Source: Pseudoalteromonas sp. N1230-9 (GTDB lineage Bacteria; Pseudomonadota; Gammaproteobacteria; Enterobacterales; Alteromonadaceae). Taken from it: a stretch of DNA of 64,000 bases. Both the position numbers and the translations under genes were made by a program. Positions 1 through 7,966 of this stretch are shown piece by piece (the first letter of the stretch is position 1; each line of letters begins with the position of its first letter). Below the pieces are notes generated by a model. It had not been told where the DNA came from and did not search any database. It worked only from the letters and a program-made list of their open reading frames with translations. The DNA lies in contig NZ_CP090419.1 of assembly GCF_032716425.1 (NCBI RefSeq), forward strand, positions 1,103,001 through 1,167,000. Direction: 5' to 3'.

Positions 1-1999
1 GGTCTTGAATAAAACCAACGTTAAATACATAGTCAGATTGGTCGTTAAATTTACGGCTACCAAAGGCGTCATCTACTTCTGAATCAAGCCATGAATAGTT
101 AAAAAACACCCCAGTGTTTGGCATGCTAAGGGCCGAAAGAGGCGTTGATAAGTCAAGTTCAACCCCTTTCACAGTACCATCACCTGTGTTACGTGGTTGT
201 AATATATAGGTGCCTTCGCCTTCTGAACCTTCTACGCCAGTATTCGCAATTTCAATAAGGTCCGAAACATCACGGTAGAATACATTGAGTCCCACTACGC
301 CGCTTTTGCCTAAGCGATACTCATATCCTAGGTCCATACCCCACGATGATTCTGGCTGAAGGTCTGGGTTACCTAAAAAGTCGTTATCGCCTAATTCTTT
401 TTCAAGTAGAGCAGGGGTGATGTAATCAAAGTCTGGGCGGCGTAAGCTGCGTGCAACAGACGCACTTACACGGCCGTTTTCAGAAACGTTGTAGCGTAAA
501 TGAGCTGACGGTAAGAAAAAGTCGTAGTCATTGTCTGCGGTTACACCTTCAGTTTTATCGGTAATGTTTGAGTCGGTTGATTCATAACGCACACCCATTT
601 CCCATGAGAAATCTTGATCTTCATGTTTTATCAATGCAAATACATCTACGCGGTCTTCTTTTAGTGTATTTACACCGCCAGCCGCTGCTTCAAACTCGTT
701 GTTAAAGCCTGCCAGTGACAGTGGTGTTTTGCTGAACTGATCCCAGCTTGCAAAGTTTTGTTCGCTTTCCCCTTCGGCTTGATAAACCGCTGTATCACGT
801 TCTTTACCTTGTAAGAACGCGCCAAATTGAATGGTTTTATTTTCACCCGCAAATAGGCTGTGTTGCCATTGCAATGACCACTCTTTATCGTCAATATCAA
901 CGGTTTCTTCCTCTTCTTCGAATACCATAGGAAGTTCAGAGGTATCAATTTCTACTTCTTGCTCGTACACAGACTCTTCAAAGCGTGCAAAGCCTAACTT
1001 GAATTTACTGGTGCCACCAAAGAGTGGTAGCTCATAGCCTGAGTTGATGTTGTAGTTGGTTTGATCAATATAAGACACATTGGCATTGTCGGTTTCAAGA
1101 TTACCCCCTTCAATAATCGAATTGCTGGTGGCAGTTGGGTCATCGTATTCAAATGAACGTTCATCTTCTGTTCGGTCGGTATCAACCCAAATAGCGCTTA
1201 TATCGAATTTACTACCATTATCAAAGGCGATTTCGTAGCTGGCATTGAGTGATGTATCGTCACCGTCGCGGGTGTCGGTTTGATCTTCTCGGTTATCAAA
1301 CTCTTCCGTTTGATAATTGGCGTTATTTTCAGGGCTGTCGCCATAGCGTCGGCTTGATTTTTGTTTTGGGTTATAACGGCCTTGTAAGTTTGCACCAAGT
1401 AATAAGCGGCCACCTACAAACTCAGTACCGTAAACGCCTGCAAAGCTTTCTTTTAATTCGCCATCGTCATAACGTAGGCCACCCGCACGCAAATAACCGC
1501 CATCTAAACTGTAGCCATCACGAAGAACGATGTTAAGTGTACCTGCAATCGCATCGGCTGAGCGGTTTGCACTTGATGCACGAATAATTTCTACACGCTC
1601 AATTAGCTCAGCAGGAATGCGGTCAACAAAAAATGAGCGGTCTGCACCTGCGCCTGGCACTTCTTCGCCATTAATAAGCACCTTAGTATAAGCAGGGCTC
1701 AGGCCTCGCATACGTGCTCCGTCTGACTCTAAAACGTCAGACAAAAACGTCACACTCGGTACACGCTTCAATGCGTCACCTGCGGTAAGTGGTTCAAAGC
1801 GCTGGAAGTATTCTTGCGAATACTCAAGTGTGGGGGCAAGTTCTTGTGAACGGTTGCGATAACCAATTTCACCATACACAACAAGCTCTTCAGAGACTTT
1901 TACTTTTTTCTCATCTGTCGTTTGTGCATCTTGTGCATAGGCACCGAATTGACATAAGGCGAGGGCGCTGACTAACGCCTTCGTTTTAAATTGTTTCAT
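1..1999 (-). CDS. TonB-dependent outer membrane receptor, C-terminus cut by window edge
   Basis: This gene runs off the left edge; 666 codons are visible. It encodes an outer membrane beta-barrel that takes up a ligand using TonB energy. The N-terminus (MKQFKTKALVSALALC) is a signal peptide with likely cleavage after GAYA. A plug domain follows, with RVPSVTF, DGARMRGL, VLINGEEVPG and the IERVEIIR/DAIAGTLNIVLRDG pattern typical of TonB plugs near residues 80-165. The remainder alternates aromatic and polar residues like barrel strands. The last barrel strands and terminal aromatic residue lie outside the window. ATG start at 1999 with a GGAGC-type site just upstream. The substrate cannot be told from sequence; there is no metal-ligand cluster. 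It is divergent from the GGDEF gene at 2284. Many antisense open frames across it are shadows. Confidence 0.93.
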   Translation of the reverse strand, partial: MKQFKTKALVSALALCQFGAYAQDAQTTDEKKVKVSEELVVYGEIGYRNRSQELAPTLEYSQEYFQRFEPLTAGDALKRVPSVTFLSDVLESDGARMRGLSPAYTKVLINGEEVPGAGADRSFFVDRIPAELIERVEIIRASSANRSADAIAGTLNIVLRDGYSLDGGYLRAGGLRYDDGELKESFAGVYGTEFVGGRLLLGANLQGRYNPKQKSSRRYGDSPENNANYQTEEFDNREDQTDTRDGDDTSLNASYEIAFDNGSKFDISAIWVDTDRTEDERSFEYDDPTATSNSIIEGGNLETDNANVSYIDQTNYNINSGYELPLFGGTSKFKLGFARFEESVYEQEVEIDTSELPMVFEEEEETVDIDDKEWSLQWQHSLFAGENKTIQFGAFLQGKERDTAVYQAEGESEQNFASWDQFSKTPLSLAGFNNEFEAAAGGVNTLKEDRVDVFALIKHEDQDFSWEMGVRYESTDSNITDKTEGVTADNDYDFFLPSAHLRYNVSENGRVSASVARSLRRPDFDYITPALLEKELGDNDFLGNPDLQPESSWGMDLGYEYRLGKSGVVGLNVFYRDVSDLIEIANTGVEGSEGEGTYILQPRNTGDGTVKGVELDLSTPLSALSMPNTGVFFNYSWLDSEVDDAFGSRKFNDQSDYVFNVGFIQD

Positions 2000-2235
2000 G
2001 GGTTTGCTCCTGGTTGTCCTTGGTTTTGAGAGCAAACTACCCAGCTTAAATGACGCAAATGTGACAAAAAATCGCTAACAGCCAGTAAAAACAAGCAATT
2101 AGAGGTGTTTTAAAAGCATTTTGAGCTGCAATCACCCCATTCAATTAAAGTAAATACAACGCTTAAAGGGTTTAAAAGGGGAGCATTGTCGTTTTGCTGT
2201 CACATCATTGAGCTAATATGACCCTGCTGCTTTAA

Positions 2236-2253
2236 ATGCTAACGGGTTAGCAT
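2236..2253. promoter_or_regulatory. Perfect 8-bp inverted repeat, candidate operator
   Basis: ATGCTAAC and GTTAGCAT face each other across a GG spacer, 30 bp upstream of the GGDEF gene start and within the 284-bp divergent region that also serves the TonB receptor gene. The symmetry and position suggest a repressor site. The binding protein is unknown; the AraC-type regulator two genes along is only a weak candidate because AraC sites are usually direct repeats. Confidence 0.45.
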
Positions 2254-2283
2254 GGCAGTGTGATTTATTGTTAGGTATAGAGA

Positions 2284-3201
2284 ATGCGATTTAACCCTTT
2301 TACTCATCATCGATTGTTAACCAATGTTGTGATTGCCCTGTTTGTAATTGCATTTTTGCTAAGCGCACAAGCAGGGGAGTTAAAACCACTTGCCGATATT
2401 GCATGGTTAGATATTTTAGGTGAAGGTGGCATTGTGTTGATGACACTGACATGGATTGCAGCACTGCTTATTTCAAGGCCTCCCAGTAAAGTCACCACTT
2501 TTTTAGTTTTAGGGCTTGGGCTTTTTATGTTTTCAGCCTCTTTGGATTTATTTGATGAGTGGTTACATCAACCAACCAACACTTGGCTAACATGGATCGA
2601 ATCTTTACCTGCCCCCATAGGGATGATTTTTACAAGCATTGGGCTATATCAATGGCACAAGGAGCAATATGTATTAAATCGCCAACTAAAACGTCGTGAA
2701 GCAATGCATCGCGAGCATGAGTTAGTGTGCTCGATAACAGGACTTTACAAAGCCAATTATTTACAAAACGTACTGAAAGACCAATTAACTGTGCCACAAC
2801 CTTTGCAGTTGGCGGCAATTGATATTCGAGACTTTTCAAACTTTAATGCTGAATTTGGCTTTATGGAAGGCGATCGCTTATTGAGCGAGGTAAGTGAACT
2901 GGTGTTAATGAACTGTCGCTTGAGTGATGTTGTATGCCGCTATGCAGGCGACTGTTTTATGGTGTTGATGCCAAATACAACTGAGCAGCAAGGCAAAGAG
3001 CTGGTAACGCAAATAGTCGCTGCACTGACACATTGTGCTTTTAAAGTTGAAGGCGCTAAACAGGCTAAGTTTCAACATGTTTCGTCTGCTTTGGTGAGCC
3101 GAAAACAAGATGATTCAGCGCACAGTTTGAGCGCTCGCTTGCATACCCAGTTACAACAACAAAAACAACAAAGAGTGAGTCATAGTGAAGCCGTATCTTA
3201 A
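2284..3201 (+). CDS. Membrane protein with degenerate GGDEF domain
   Basis: A 305-residue protein. The N-terminal half carries about four hydrophobic segments (roughly residues 11-28, 44-63, 68-88 and 103-121), then a short cytoplasmic linker and a GGDEF-like domain from about residue 150 to 290. The usual DxLTGLxNR entry reads SITGLYKANYL, and the signature reads RYAGDCF instead of RYGGEEF, so the GG(D/E)EF loop that binds GTP and metal is lost (AGDCF). The fold is known from diguanylate cyclases; from the altered loop I infer that this copy does not make c-di-GMP and may be a membrane sensor or binding scaffold. Its 3' end overlaps the AraC gene by 17 bp, so the two are probably translationally coupled and act together. 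Confidence 0.8.
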   Translation: MRFNPFTHHRLLTNVVIALFVIAFLLSAQAGELKPLADIAWLDILGEGGIVLMTLTWIAALLISRPPSKVTTFLVLGLGLFMFSASLDLFDEWLHQPTNTWLTWIESLPAPIGMIFTSIGLYQWHKEQYVLNRQLKRREAMHREHELVCSITGLYKANYLQNVLKDQLTVPQPLQLAAIDIRDFSNFNAEFGFMEGDRLLSEVSELVLMNCRLSDVVCRYAGDCFMVLMPNTTEQQGKELVTQIVAALTHCAFKVEGAKQAKFQHVSSALVSRKQDDSAHSLSARLHTQLQQQKQQRVSHSEAVS

Positions 3202-4183
3202 TCAAGATGACAAATACCTAACTGCACAGGGGCTTATTACCACGCTAGTAGAGCTTGCTTTGAGTCGTGGAGTGGAGCTTCATAAATTACTTAGAGGCAC
3301 AGGGGTGTTTGAGCAAGATTTAATGAGTGTGCAACATCAGTTTAGTATTTCACAGCAAGTACGTTTGCTGGCTCAATTTAAGGTCTTGATGAAATCCGCG
3401 GACAGTGGGTTTTTGCTTGGCAGCCAGCTTGCTAACGATACCTCCGTTGCCGCCCAAGGCGTACTGCAAAGCCCAAGTATTGGTAAGGCACTTAAGCAAT
3501 TGCACACGCTGCGTATGCAATTGGCTCCGTTATTGTTTAGCTATAGTTATCTACATAATGAGCAATATCATATTGTGCTGCAAAACGCTGTCGGCCTTGA
3601 TGATGAAATGAGCCAATATGTTATGGAAATTTACAGTGCAGCGTTTTATCAAACCCTTAAAAAAGTAGCGGGCGAGCGCATTCATTGCCACTTTGATTTT
3701 GCTTATAAACGTGCCAGACATAGCCAAGAATACGAGCAACATCTAGGATTAAAAGTCGCGTTTGAAAAGCCAATAACACAATGGATATTTAATAAAGAAG
3801 TATTGCGAATGGAAAACCCTGCTTTTAGTAGTTTTCGTTTTTCGCAAATTAACTCACAGCTTGCAGCATACAATTATGCCAATACAACGTTTGTCGAGGC
3901 TGTAGGGCGATTAATTTATCAAAATCCTGCTCTTAACTTAGATCAAGTGGCTCATGTTTTTGCCATGAGTTCAGCAACCTTCAAACGCAAACTCAAAGCG
4001 CATAATGTGCGTTTTTCAGCATTGTATGATGAGCAAAGTAAGCGCAAAGCGATTTACCTACTTGCCATGCGTAAGCAATGCAATGAGCAAGTGGCTATGC
4101 GCTTATCGTTTTACGATATAGCAAACTTTAGGCGTGCGTTTAAACGCTGGACGGGGATCACCCCAAGCCAATTAAAAATTTAG
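3185..4183 (+). CDS. AraC-family transcriptional regulator
   Basis: A 332-residue regulator starting at a GTG inside the end of the preceding GGDEF-like gene. The N-terminal two thirds resemble the arabinose-binding-like regulatory domain of the OruR/ArgR-type AraC group (for example the GFLLGSQLA segment near 76-84 and the QTLKKVAGE segment). The C-terminal part (about 235-330) is the double helix-turn-helix, ending in FYDIANFRRAFKRWTGITPSQLK, the classic AraC second motif. It should bind DNA as a ligand-responsive activator. The overlap with a membrane GGDEF-like protein suggests a coupled sensor-regulator pair, which is inference. Target genes are not evident. Confidence 0.88.
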   Translation: MKPYLNQDDKYLTAQGLITTLVELALSRGVELHKLLRGTGVFEQDLMSVQHQFSISQQVRLLAQFKVLMKSADSGFLLGSQLANDTSVAAQGVLQSPSIGKALKQLHTLRMQLAPLLFSYSYLHNEQYHIVLQNAVGLDDEMSQYVMEIYSAAFYQTLKKVAGERIHCHFDFAYKRARHSQEYEQHLGLKVAFEKPITQWIFNKEVLRMENPAFSSFRFSQINSQLAAYNYANTTFVEAVGRLIYQNPALNLDQVAHVFAMSSATFKRKLKAHNVRFSALYDEQSKRKAIYLLAMRKQCNEQVAMRLSFYDIANFRRAFKRWTGITPSQLKI

Positions 4184-4268
4184 TTAAAAAATAAATTTAT
4201 TGAGTAGCAGTTATTTTTATAAAGCTAGGTTAGACTGTTGTTATTGATGTATTTAACCGAGTTTGCAG

Positions 4269-5621
4269 ATGATTGAATACCCTGTTGACCAACTTCCGCA
4301 GCTCATTGATGAGCTATTACAGTGTGATACCACCACGCGTAAAAACAAGTTACTTGCTGATGCCAAAGAAAAACTCTCTACAGAGCATCTTTCGCTTTTA
4401 TTTGAAGCCTTACCTAAAGAGCAACGTTTAGAGATATGGCAGCTACTTGATGAAGATACACAACACGAAATTTTCATTAATTTAGGTGGTGATAGTTGTC
4501 GTTGGCTATTACAAAGCTTAGATGAAGCTGAGGGTTTCAAGTTACTTGATGAAGTCAGTGTTGAAGAGTTACTTGAACTTGAAGAAATCATTCCTGAGCG
4601 GTTTGTTGATTATGCCCGTCGCCAACTCGATGAAGTTCAAACAAAACAATATGAGTTAGCACAACAATATAATCCAGAACAATTAGGTCACTGGTTAGAT
4701 TTTGATGCCTTAAAAGTGTCGGAAAAGCTCACCGTAGCAGGTGCCCGTAAGATTTTTCAAAAAGGATTACCGCAATATACCGAAGTTATTTATTTAGTGA
4801 GCCGCAAGGGCACATTGATCGGTGAAGTGGCAATCAATACTCTATTTAAAGCCAACGATAACGACAGCTTACTTGATTACGCGAACCTTGATGTGTCGGC
4901 TTTGCATGCGGATGATGACCTATACGAAGCTGCTGAAGTGGTTATTCATAGCGAAAAAATGGCCATGCCGGTGGTGAATGCCGACAACAAACTGCTAGGC
5001 CGCTTATCAGTGTCATCGGCGTATGAATTGCGCCAAGAAGTAACCGACGAAGCCGCTGCTAAAGCCGGTGGTCTTCGTGAAGACGAAGATCTGTTTTCAA
5101 GTGTAACAAAGTCTGCAAAAAACCGCGGTATTTGGTTGGGTATTAACTTGGCTACTGCGTTTTTAGCCTCTTGGTTTATCGGCTTATTTGGCGCGACCAT
5201 TGAGCAGGTTGTAGCACTTGCGGTATTGATGCCTGTGGTTGCGTCGATGGGCGGAATTGCAGGAAGCCAAACGTTAACGGTTATTGTGCGCGGTTTAGCA
5301 CTAGGTCAGGTGACAGACTCTAACCGCAGAGCATTATTGAAAAAAGAGCTTAGAGTGGGGGCATTAAATGGGTGTGTATGGGCGTTTGTAATTGGTGTGC
5401 TCACTTACTTCTGGTTTAACGACGGCATGCTGAGTTTAACAATTACGATTGCCATACTATTAAACTTAGTTGCTGCATCACTATCAGGTGTAGTGATCCC
5501 GTCTATTTTGGATAAACTTAAAATAGATCCCGCACTTTCGGGCTCAGTTATTTTGACTACAGTTACTGATATTGTCGGCTTTGTCACTTTCCTTGGTTTG
5601 GGTAGCTTACTGCTACTTTAG
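4269..5621 (+). CDS. mgtE: Magnesium transporter MgtE
   Basis: About 450 residues, the normal MgtE length. Order: acidic superhelical MgtE-N domain (about 1-125, many E/L repeats such as LLELEEIIPE), a CBS pair (about 130-250), a linking plug helix, and a five-helix C-terminal membrane domain from about residue 280 containing PVVASMGGIAGSQTL, the conserved Mg2+ pore segment. It is a Mg2+-gated channel/transporter in the inner membrane, where the cytosolic N and CBS domains sense Mg2+. I chose the ATG at 4269, which has a GAG site 7 bp upstream, over a TTG two codons earlier. No Mg2+-sensing leader is visible in the short upstream gap. A hairpin terminator follows. Confidence 0.95.
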   Translation: MIEYPVDQLPQLIDELLQCDTTTRKNKLLADAKEKLSTEHLSLLFEALPKEQRLEIWQLLDEDTQHEIFINLGGDSCRWLLQSLDEAEGFKLLDEVSVEELLELEEIIPERFVDYARRQLDEVQTKQYELAQQYNPEQLGHWLDFDALKVSEKLTVAGARKIFQKGLPQYTEVIYLVSRKGTLIGEVAINTLFKANDNDSLLDYANLDVSALHADDDLYEAAEVVIHSEKMAMPVVNADNKLLGRLSVSSAYELRQEVTDEAAAKAGGLREDEDLFSSVTKSAKNRGIWLGINLATAFLASWFIGLFGATIEQVVALAVLMPVVASMGGIAGSQTLTVIVRGLALGQVTDSNRRALLKKELRVGALNGCVWAFVIGVLTYFWFNDGMLSLTITIAILLNLVAASLSGVVIPSILDKLKIDPALSGSVILTTVTDIVGFVTFLGLGSLLLL

Positions 5622-5632
5622 CGTCAAAAATA

Positions 5633-5663
5633 AACAAGAAGCCTTTATAAAGGCTTCCTGTTT
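5633..5663 (+). terminator. Hairpin terminator after mgtE
   Basis: GAAGCCTTTA and TAAAGGCTTC form a perfect 20-bp palindrome starting at 5638, flanked by complementary AACA/TGTT, just after the mgtE stop. The T-run is weak. Confidence 0.65.
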
Positions 5664-5755
5664 AATTACATTTGTAACAATAAATTAAAAAATCACTGTC
5701 AAAATTAATTCTTTTTTGTTACTTTTTATGTGTGTGCTCACTGAGAAAGTAGTGA

Positions 5756-6661
5756 ATGAAAAATAGATTAATGCTGTTATTACTCGGCTTGTTGCCTTTT
5801 CAGAGCAGTGCTTCTGAAAACTTCAGTGACCATGAGGTCTATTGCGCGCAGCAAAAGCAATTAAGTTGCCTAGACTATATCAGCCTACAACTCAAAAACA
5901 GTGAACATCATTCAGACCGTTGGTATGAAATTAAGTCGTATCAGTTTGATTATTATTATGATCAAATGGACTTTCTTACCTTAAAAGAACATACCGAACC
6001 TTTCATTCAACTAACTGAACTGCCTCAAGTATTTCAAGTTCAGGTGTACTTTTATTATGCTAAATCAATGCACTACCTCGGGGAGCATGATGTCGCTCAA
6101 AAGTACGCAACTAAAGCGTTTGAAAAGCTACAGGCTATTTTTGACTCGTTTGGTAATCCAATGCGCATGGTTGAATTGGCAAATTTACAGCATGTATTTG
6201 GTAATAAAGAAACGGCTTTACAAATTCTTGATAAAGCCGAGCGTCGATTTGGTAAGAGCAAAGACCCTATTTTTCATTTTGAGTTGTCATCAAACAAAGC
6301 CCATGTATTTCATTCTTTGGGTGATTTAGAGAGTGCTTTGATCAGTAGAGAGGCCGCAGTTGACTGGATTTTAAAGACCAGTCATGCTCGTAAAATAACC
6401 CTTGCACTAGGGAACTTGGCACGTACTCATCAATTATTAGAGCATTACTCAAAAGCGGCGCATTATTATCAACAAGCACTTGAGCATATGAGTGAATCGA
6501 CTGATCAACTTATTCTCGCTATCTATAAGTTACGTTTAGCTGAGCTAAACTGGCAAGCAGGTAATCATGAGCAAGCTGTTAAGTGGTTTAAGCAAGTGCA
6601 TAAAGACGATATTCGTCAAACGCATACCGCTCTTTATACACAGCTTAAAAGTGCGCTTTAG
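5756..6661 (+). CDS. Exported TPR-repeat protein, unknown function
   Basis: 301 residues with an N-terminal signal peptide (MKNRLMLLLLGLLPFQSSAS). From about residue 95 the protein is made of helical tetratricopeptide-like repeats with recognisable A/Y/A spacing: QKYATKAFEKLQAIF, ALQILDKAERRFGKS, SALISREAAVDWIL, AAHYYQQALEHMSES, QAVKWFKQVHK. It ends directly after the last repeat with no enzymatic or membrane domain. Similar N-terminal halves occur in periplasmic TPR sensors fused to GGDEF or kinase modules, so it may be a free-standing or shortened sensor; this is inference. Its stop codon overlaps the stop of the convergent coiled-coil gene by 4 bp, leaving no room for a terminator. Confidence 0.7.
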   Translation: MKNRLMLLLLGLLPFQSSASENFSDHEVYCAQQKQLSCLDYISLQLKNSEHHSDRWYEIKSYQFDYYYDQMDFLTLKEHTEPFIQLTELPQVFQVQVYFYYAKSMHYLGEHDVAQKYATKAFEKLQAIFDSFGNPMRMVELANLQHVFGNKETALQILDKAERRFGKSKDPIFHFELSSNKAHVFHSLGDLESALISREAAVDWILKTSHARKITLALGNLARTHQLLEHYSKAAHYYQQALEHMSESTDQLILAIYKLRLAELNWQAGNHEQAVKWFKQVHKDDIRQTHTALYTQLKSAL

Positions 6662-7206
6662 ATAGAGTAAAAGCAGCCTGATTTTTCAGCTTCGCCTGGC
6701 GCTAAAATTTGCAAATGAGTCGATTCACCCTGCTGCATCATAGGTTTCATAGCCTCATCAAATAACTTAGCCGCTTTTTCCATCTGTTTAGCTTGCTCAT
6801 TTAACGCTTTAAAGTCGGCATCATGAGAAGCAATGAGCGAATCAAGTTTATGAGTTAATGCATCTTGCTCTTTTAATAAATCTTTGTTGATTCTTAGGTG
6901 GTTTTCATCTTCTACCACGGCCTTTTCTGTAATTGCTTCTATTTGCTGTGAATATTCTGTGACTTGCTGCTCCATATCAGTGAGGGGCAGCTCCAGTGAC
7001 TCAAGCTTTTGTTGCTCACGCTTTAATTGTTGATAGGCGGCGATTTGCTCGTTGTTTAACGTGCCTTCATGCACTTTTTTACAGTCCTTAAAGGTGATAA
7101 CACGGTAGTTGTTATCGTCAATTGTTGTGCTAGCGTTAGAAAGACCAATACAGGCAGTGGTGGCTGCGGCTAATAGAGCTGATGCTGTGATGCGTACTAA
7201 ATTCAT
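6658..7206 (-). CDS. Exported coiled-coil protein, unknown function
   Basis: 182 residues: a signal peptide (MNLVRITASALLAAATTACIGLSNAS), a short region with FKDCKKVHEG, then a long charged heptad-like helix (about residues 50-160, rich in Q, E, K, L) and a C-terminal GCFYSI. The two cysteines outside the signal (DCKK and the near-terminal GC) could pair. The start has a good ribosome site (AAGGA, 7 bp away). It lies 60 bp downstream of the response-regulator gene in the same direction, so it may be the third gene of that operon and an envelope-stress effector; this is inference. I do not recognise the family. Confidence 0.65.
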   Translation of the reverse strand: MNLVRITASALLAAATTACIGLSNASTTIDDNNYRVITFKDCKKVHEGTLNNEQIAAYQQLKREQQKLESLELPLTDMEQQVTEYSQQIEAITEKAVVEDENHLRINKDLLKEQDALTHKLDSLIASHDADFKALNEQAKQMEKAAKLFDEAMKPMMQQGESTHLQILAPGEAEKSGCFYSI

Positions 7207-7266
7207 AATGCTGTCCTTAATGGGTTGCGTTATTAAGTTAGTCGCAGCAAGTGTGAAAAAAGTTGG

Positions 7267-7962
7267 TTAAATTTTAAATTTATAGCCAACACCATAAATT
7301 GACTCAATATAATGATTTTGAGGATCTGCAACCGTGAGCTTCTTACGTAGGTTTTTAATGTGAGAGTCAATACTGCGCTCATAGCTTTCAAAGTACTTAC
7401 CTTGTGTTAGCGTGAGTAGGTCTTGTCGTGAGAATACCTTGTTGGGTGATGCGATTAAAATTTTCAATAAACTAAACTCATTGATGGTCAGTTTTAGTTC
7501 TTCATCTTTTACTAGCACTTTATGTTCACTTGGGTTTAAAACAATTGTGCCTGCTTGAAAAGTGCTGCGGGTGTTAGTCGGCATACGGCGGCGTTTTAAA
7601 ATTGCTTTCACTCTTGCCATCAGCTCTTTTGGTTTAAAAGGTTTAGTTACGTAGTCGTCTGCACCTACATCAAAGCCAATTAAATGATCAATTTCTTCTA
7701 CGCGAGCGGTAAGCATTATTATGGGGACATCGCTGGTTTGTCTTATTTTACTGCAAAGCTCAATACCATTAACGCCAGGAAGCATAATGTCTAAAATAAT
7801 AAGGTCAGGATTAAGTTCGTTTACTGCATTGAGAACCAAGTTACCGTCGTGTATTAAACTTGTTTGATAGCCTTCAAGGTACAGGTATTTTTCGAGAAGT
7901 TCGGCAATTTTAACTTCATCTTCAATTATTAGTATGTGCTGCTTAGCTTGGTTTTCTGACAT
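7267..7962 (-). CDS. OmpR-family response regulator, BaeR-like
   Basis: 231 residues with a receiver domain (1-125; acidic pair E14-D15, phospho-acceptor D58 in LIILDIMLPG, conserved T86 and K108 in KPF) and a C-terminal winged helix (about 135-231; ends YGVGYKFKI). The stretch VEEIDHLIGFDVGADDY closely resembles E. coli BaeR. It should be phosphorylated by the kinase encoded immediately upstream (4-bp gap) and then regulate transcription, plausibly envelope or efflux genes by analogy with Bae. Confidence 0.92.
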   Translation of the reverse strand: MSENQAKQHILIIEDEVKIAELLEKYLYLEGYQTSLIHDGNLVLNAVNELNPDLIILDIMLPGVNGIELCSKIRQTSDVPIIMLTARVEEIDHLIGFDVGADDYVTKPFKPKELMARVKAILKRRRMPTNTRSTFQAGTIVLNPSEHKVLVKDEELKLTINEFSLLKILIASPNKVFSRQDLLTLTQGKYFESYERSIDSHIKNLRKKLTVADPQNHYIESIYGVGYKFKI

Positions 7963-7966
7963 ATTA

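Noticed and set aside
670..1536. Several open frames on both strands
   Set aside because: They lie wholly inside the minus-strand TonB receptor gene, whose translation is clean from 1999 to the edge. They lack ribosome sites and protein-like composition.
4253..4591. 112-codon minus-strand frame rich in serine
   Set aside because: Antisense to the start of mgtE; the serine richness is what glutamate/leucine codons give on the opposite strand.
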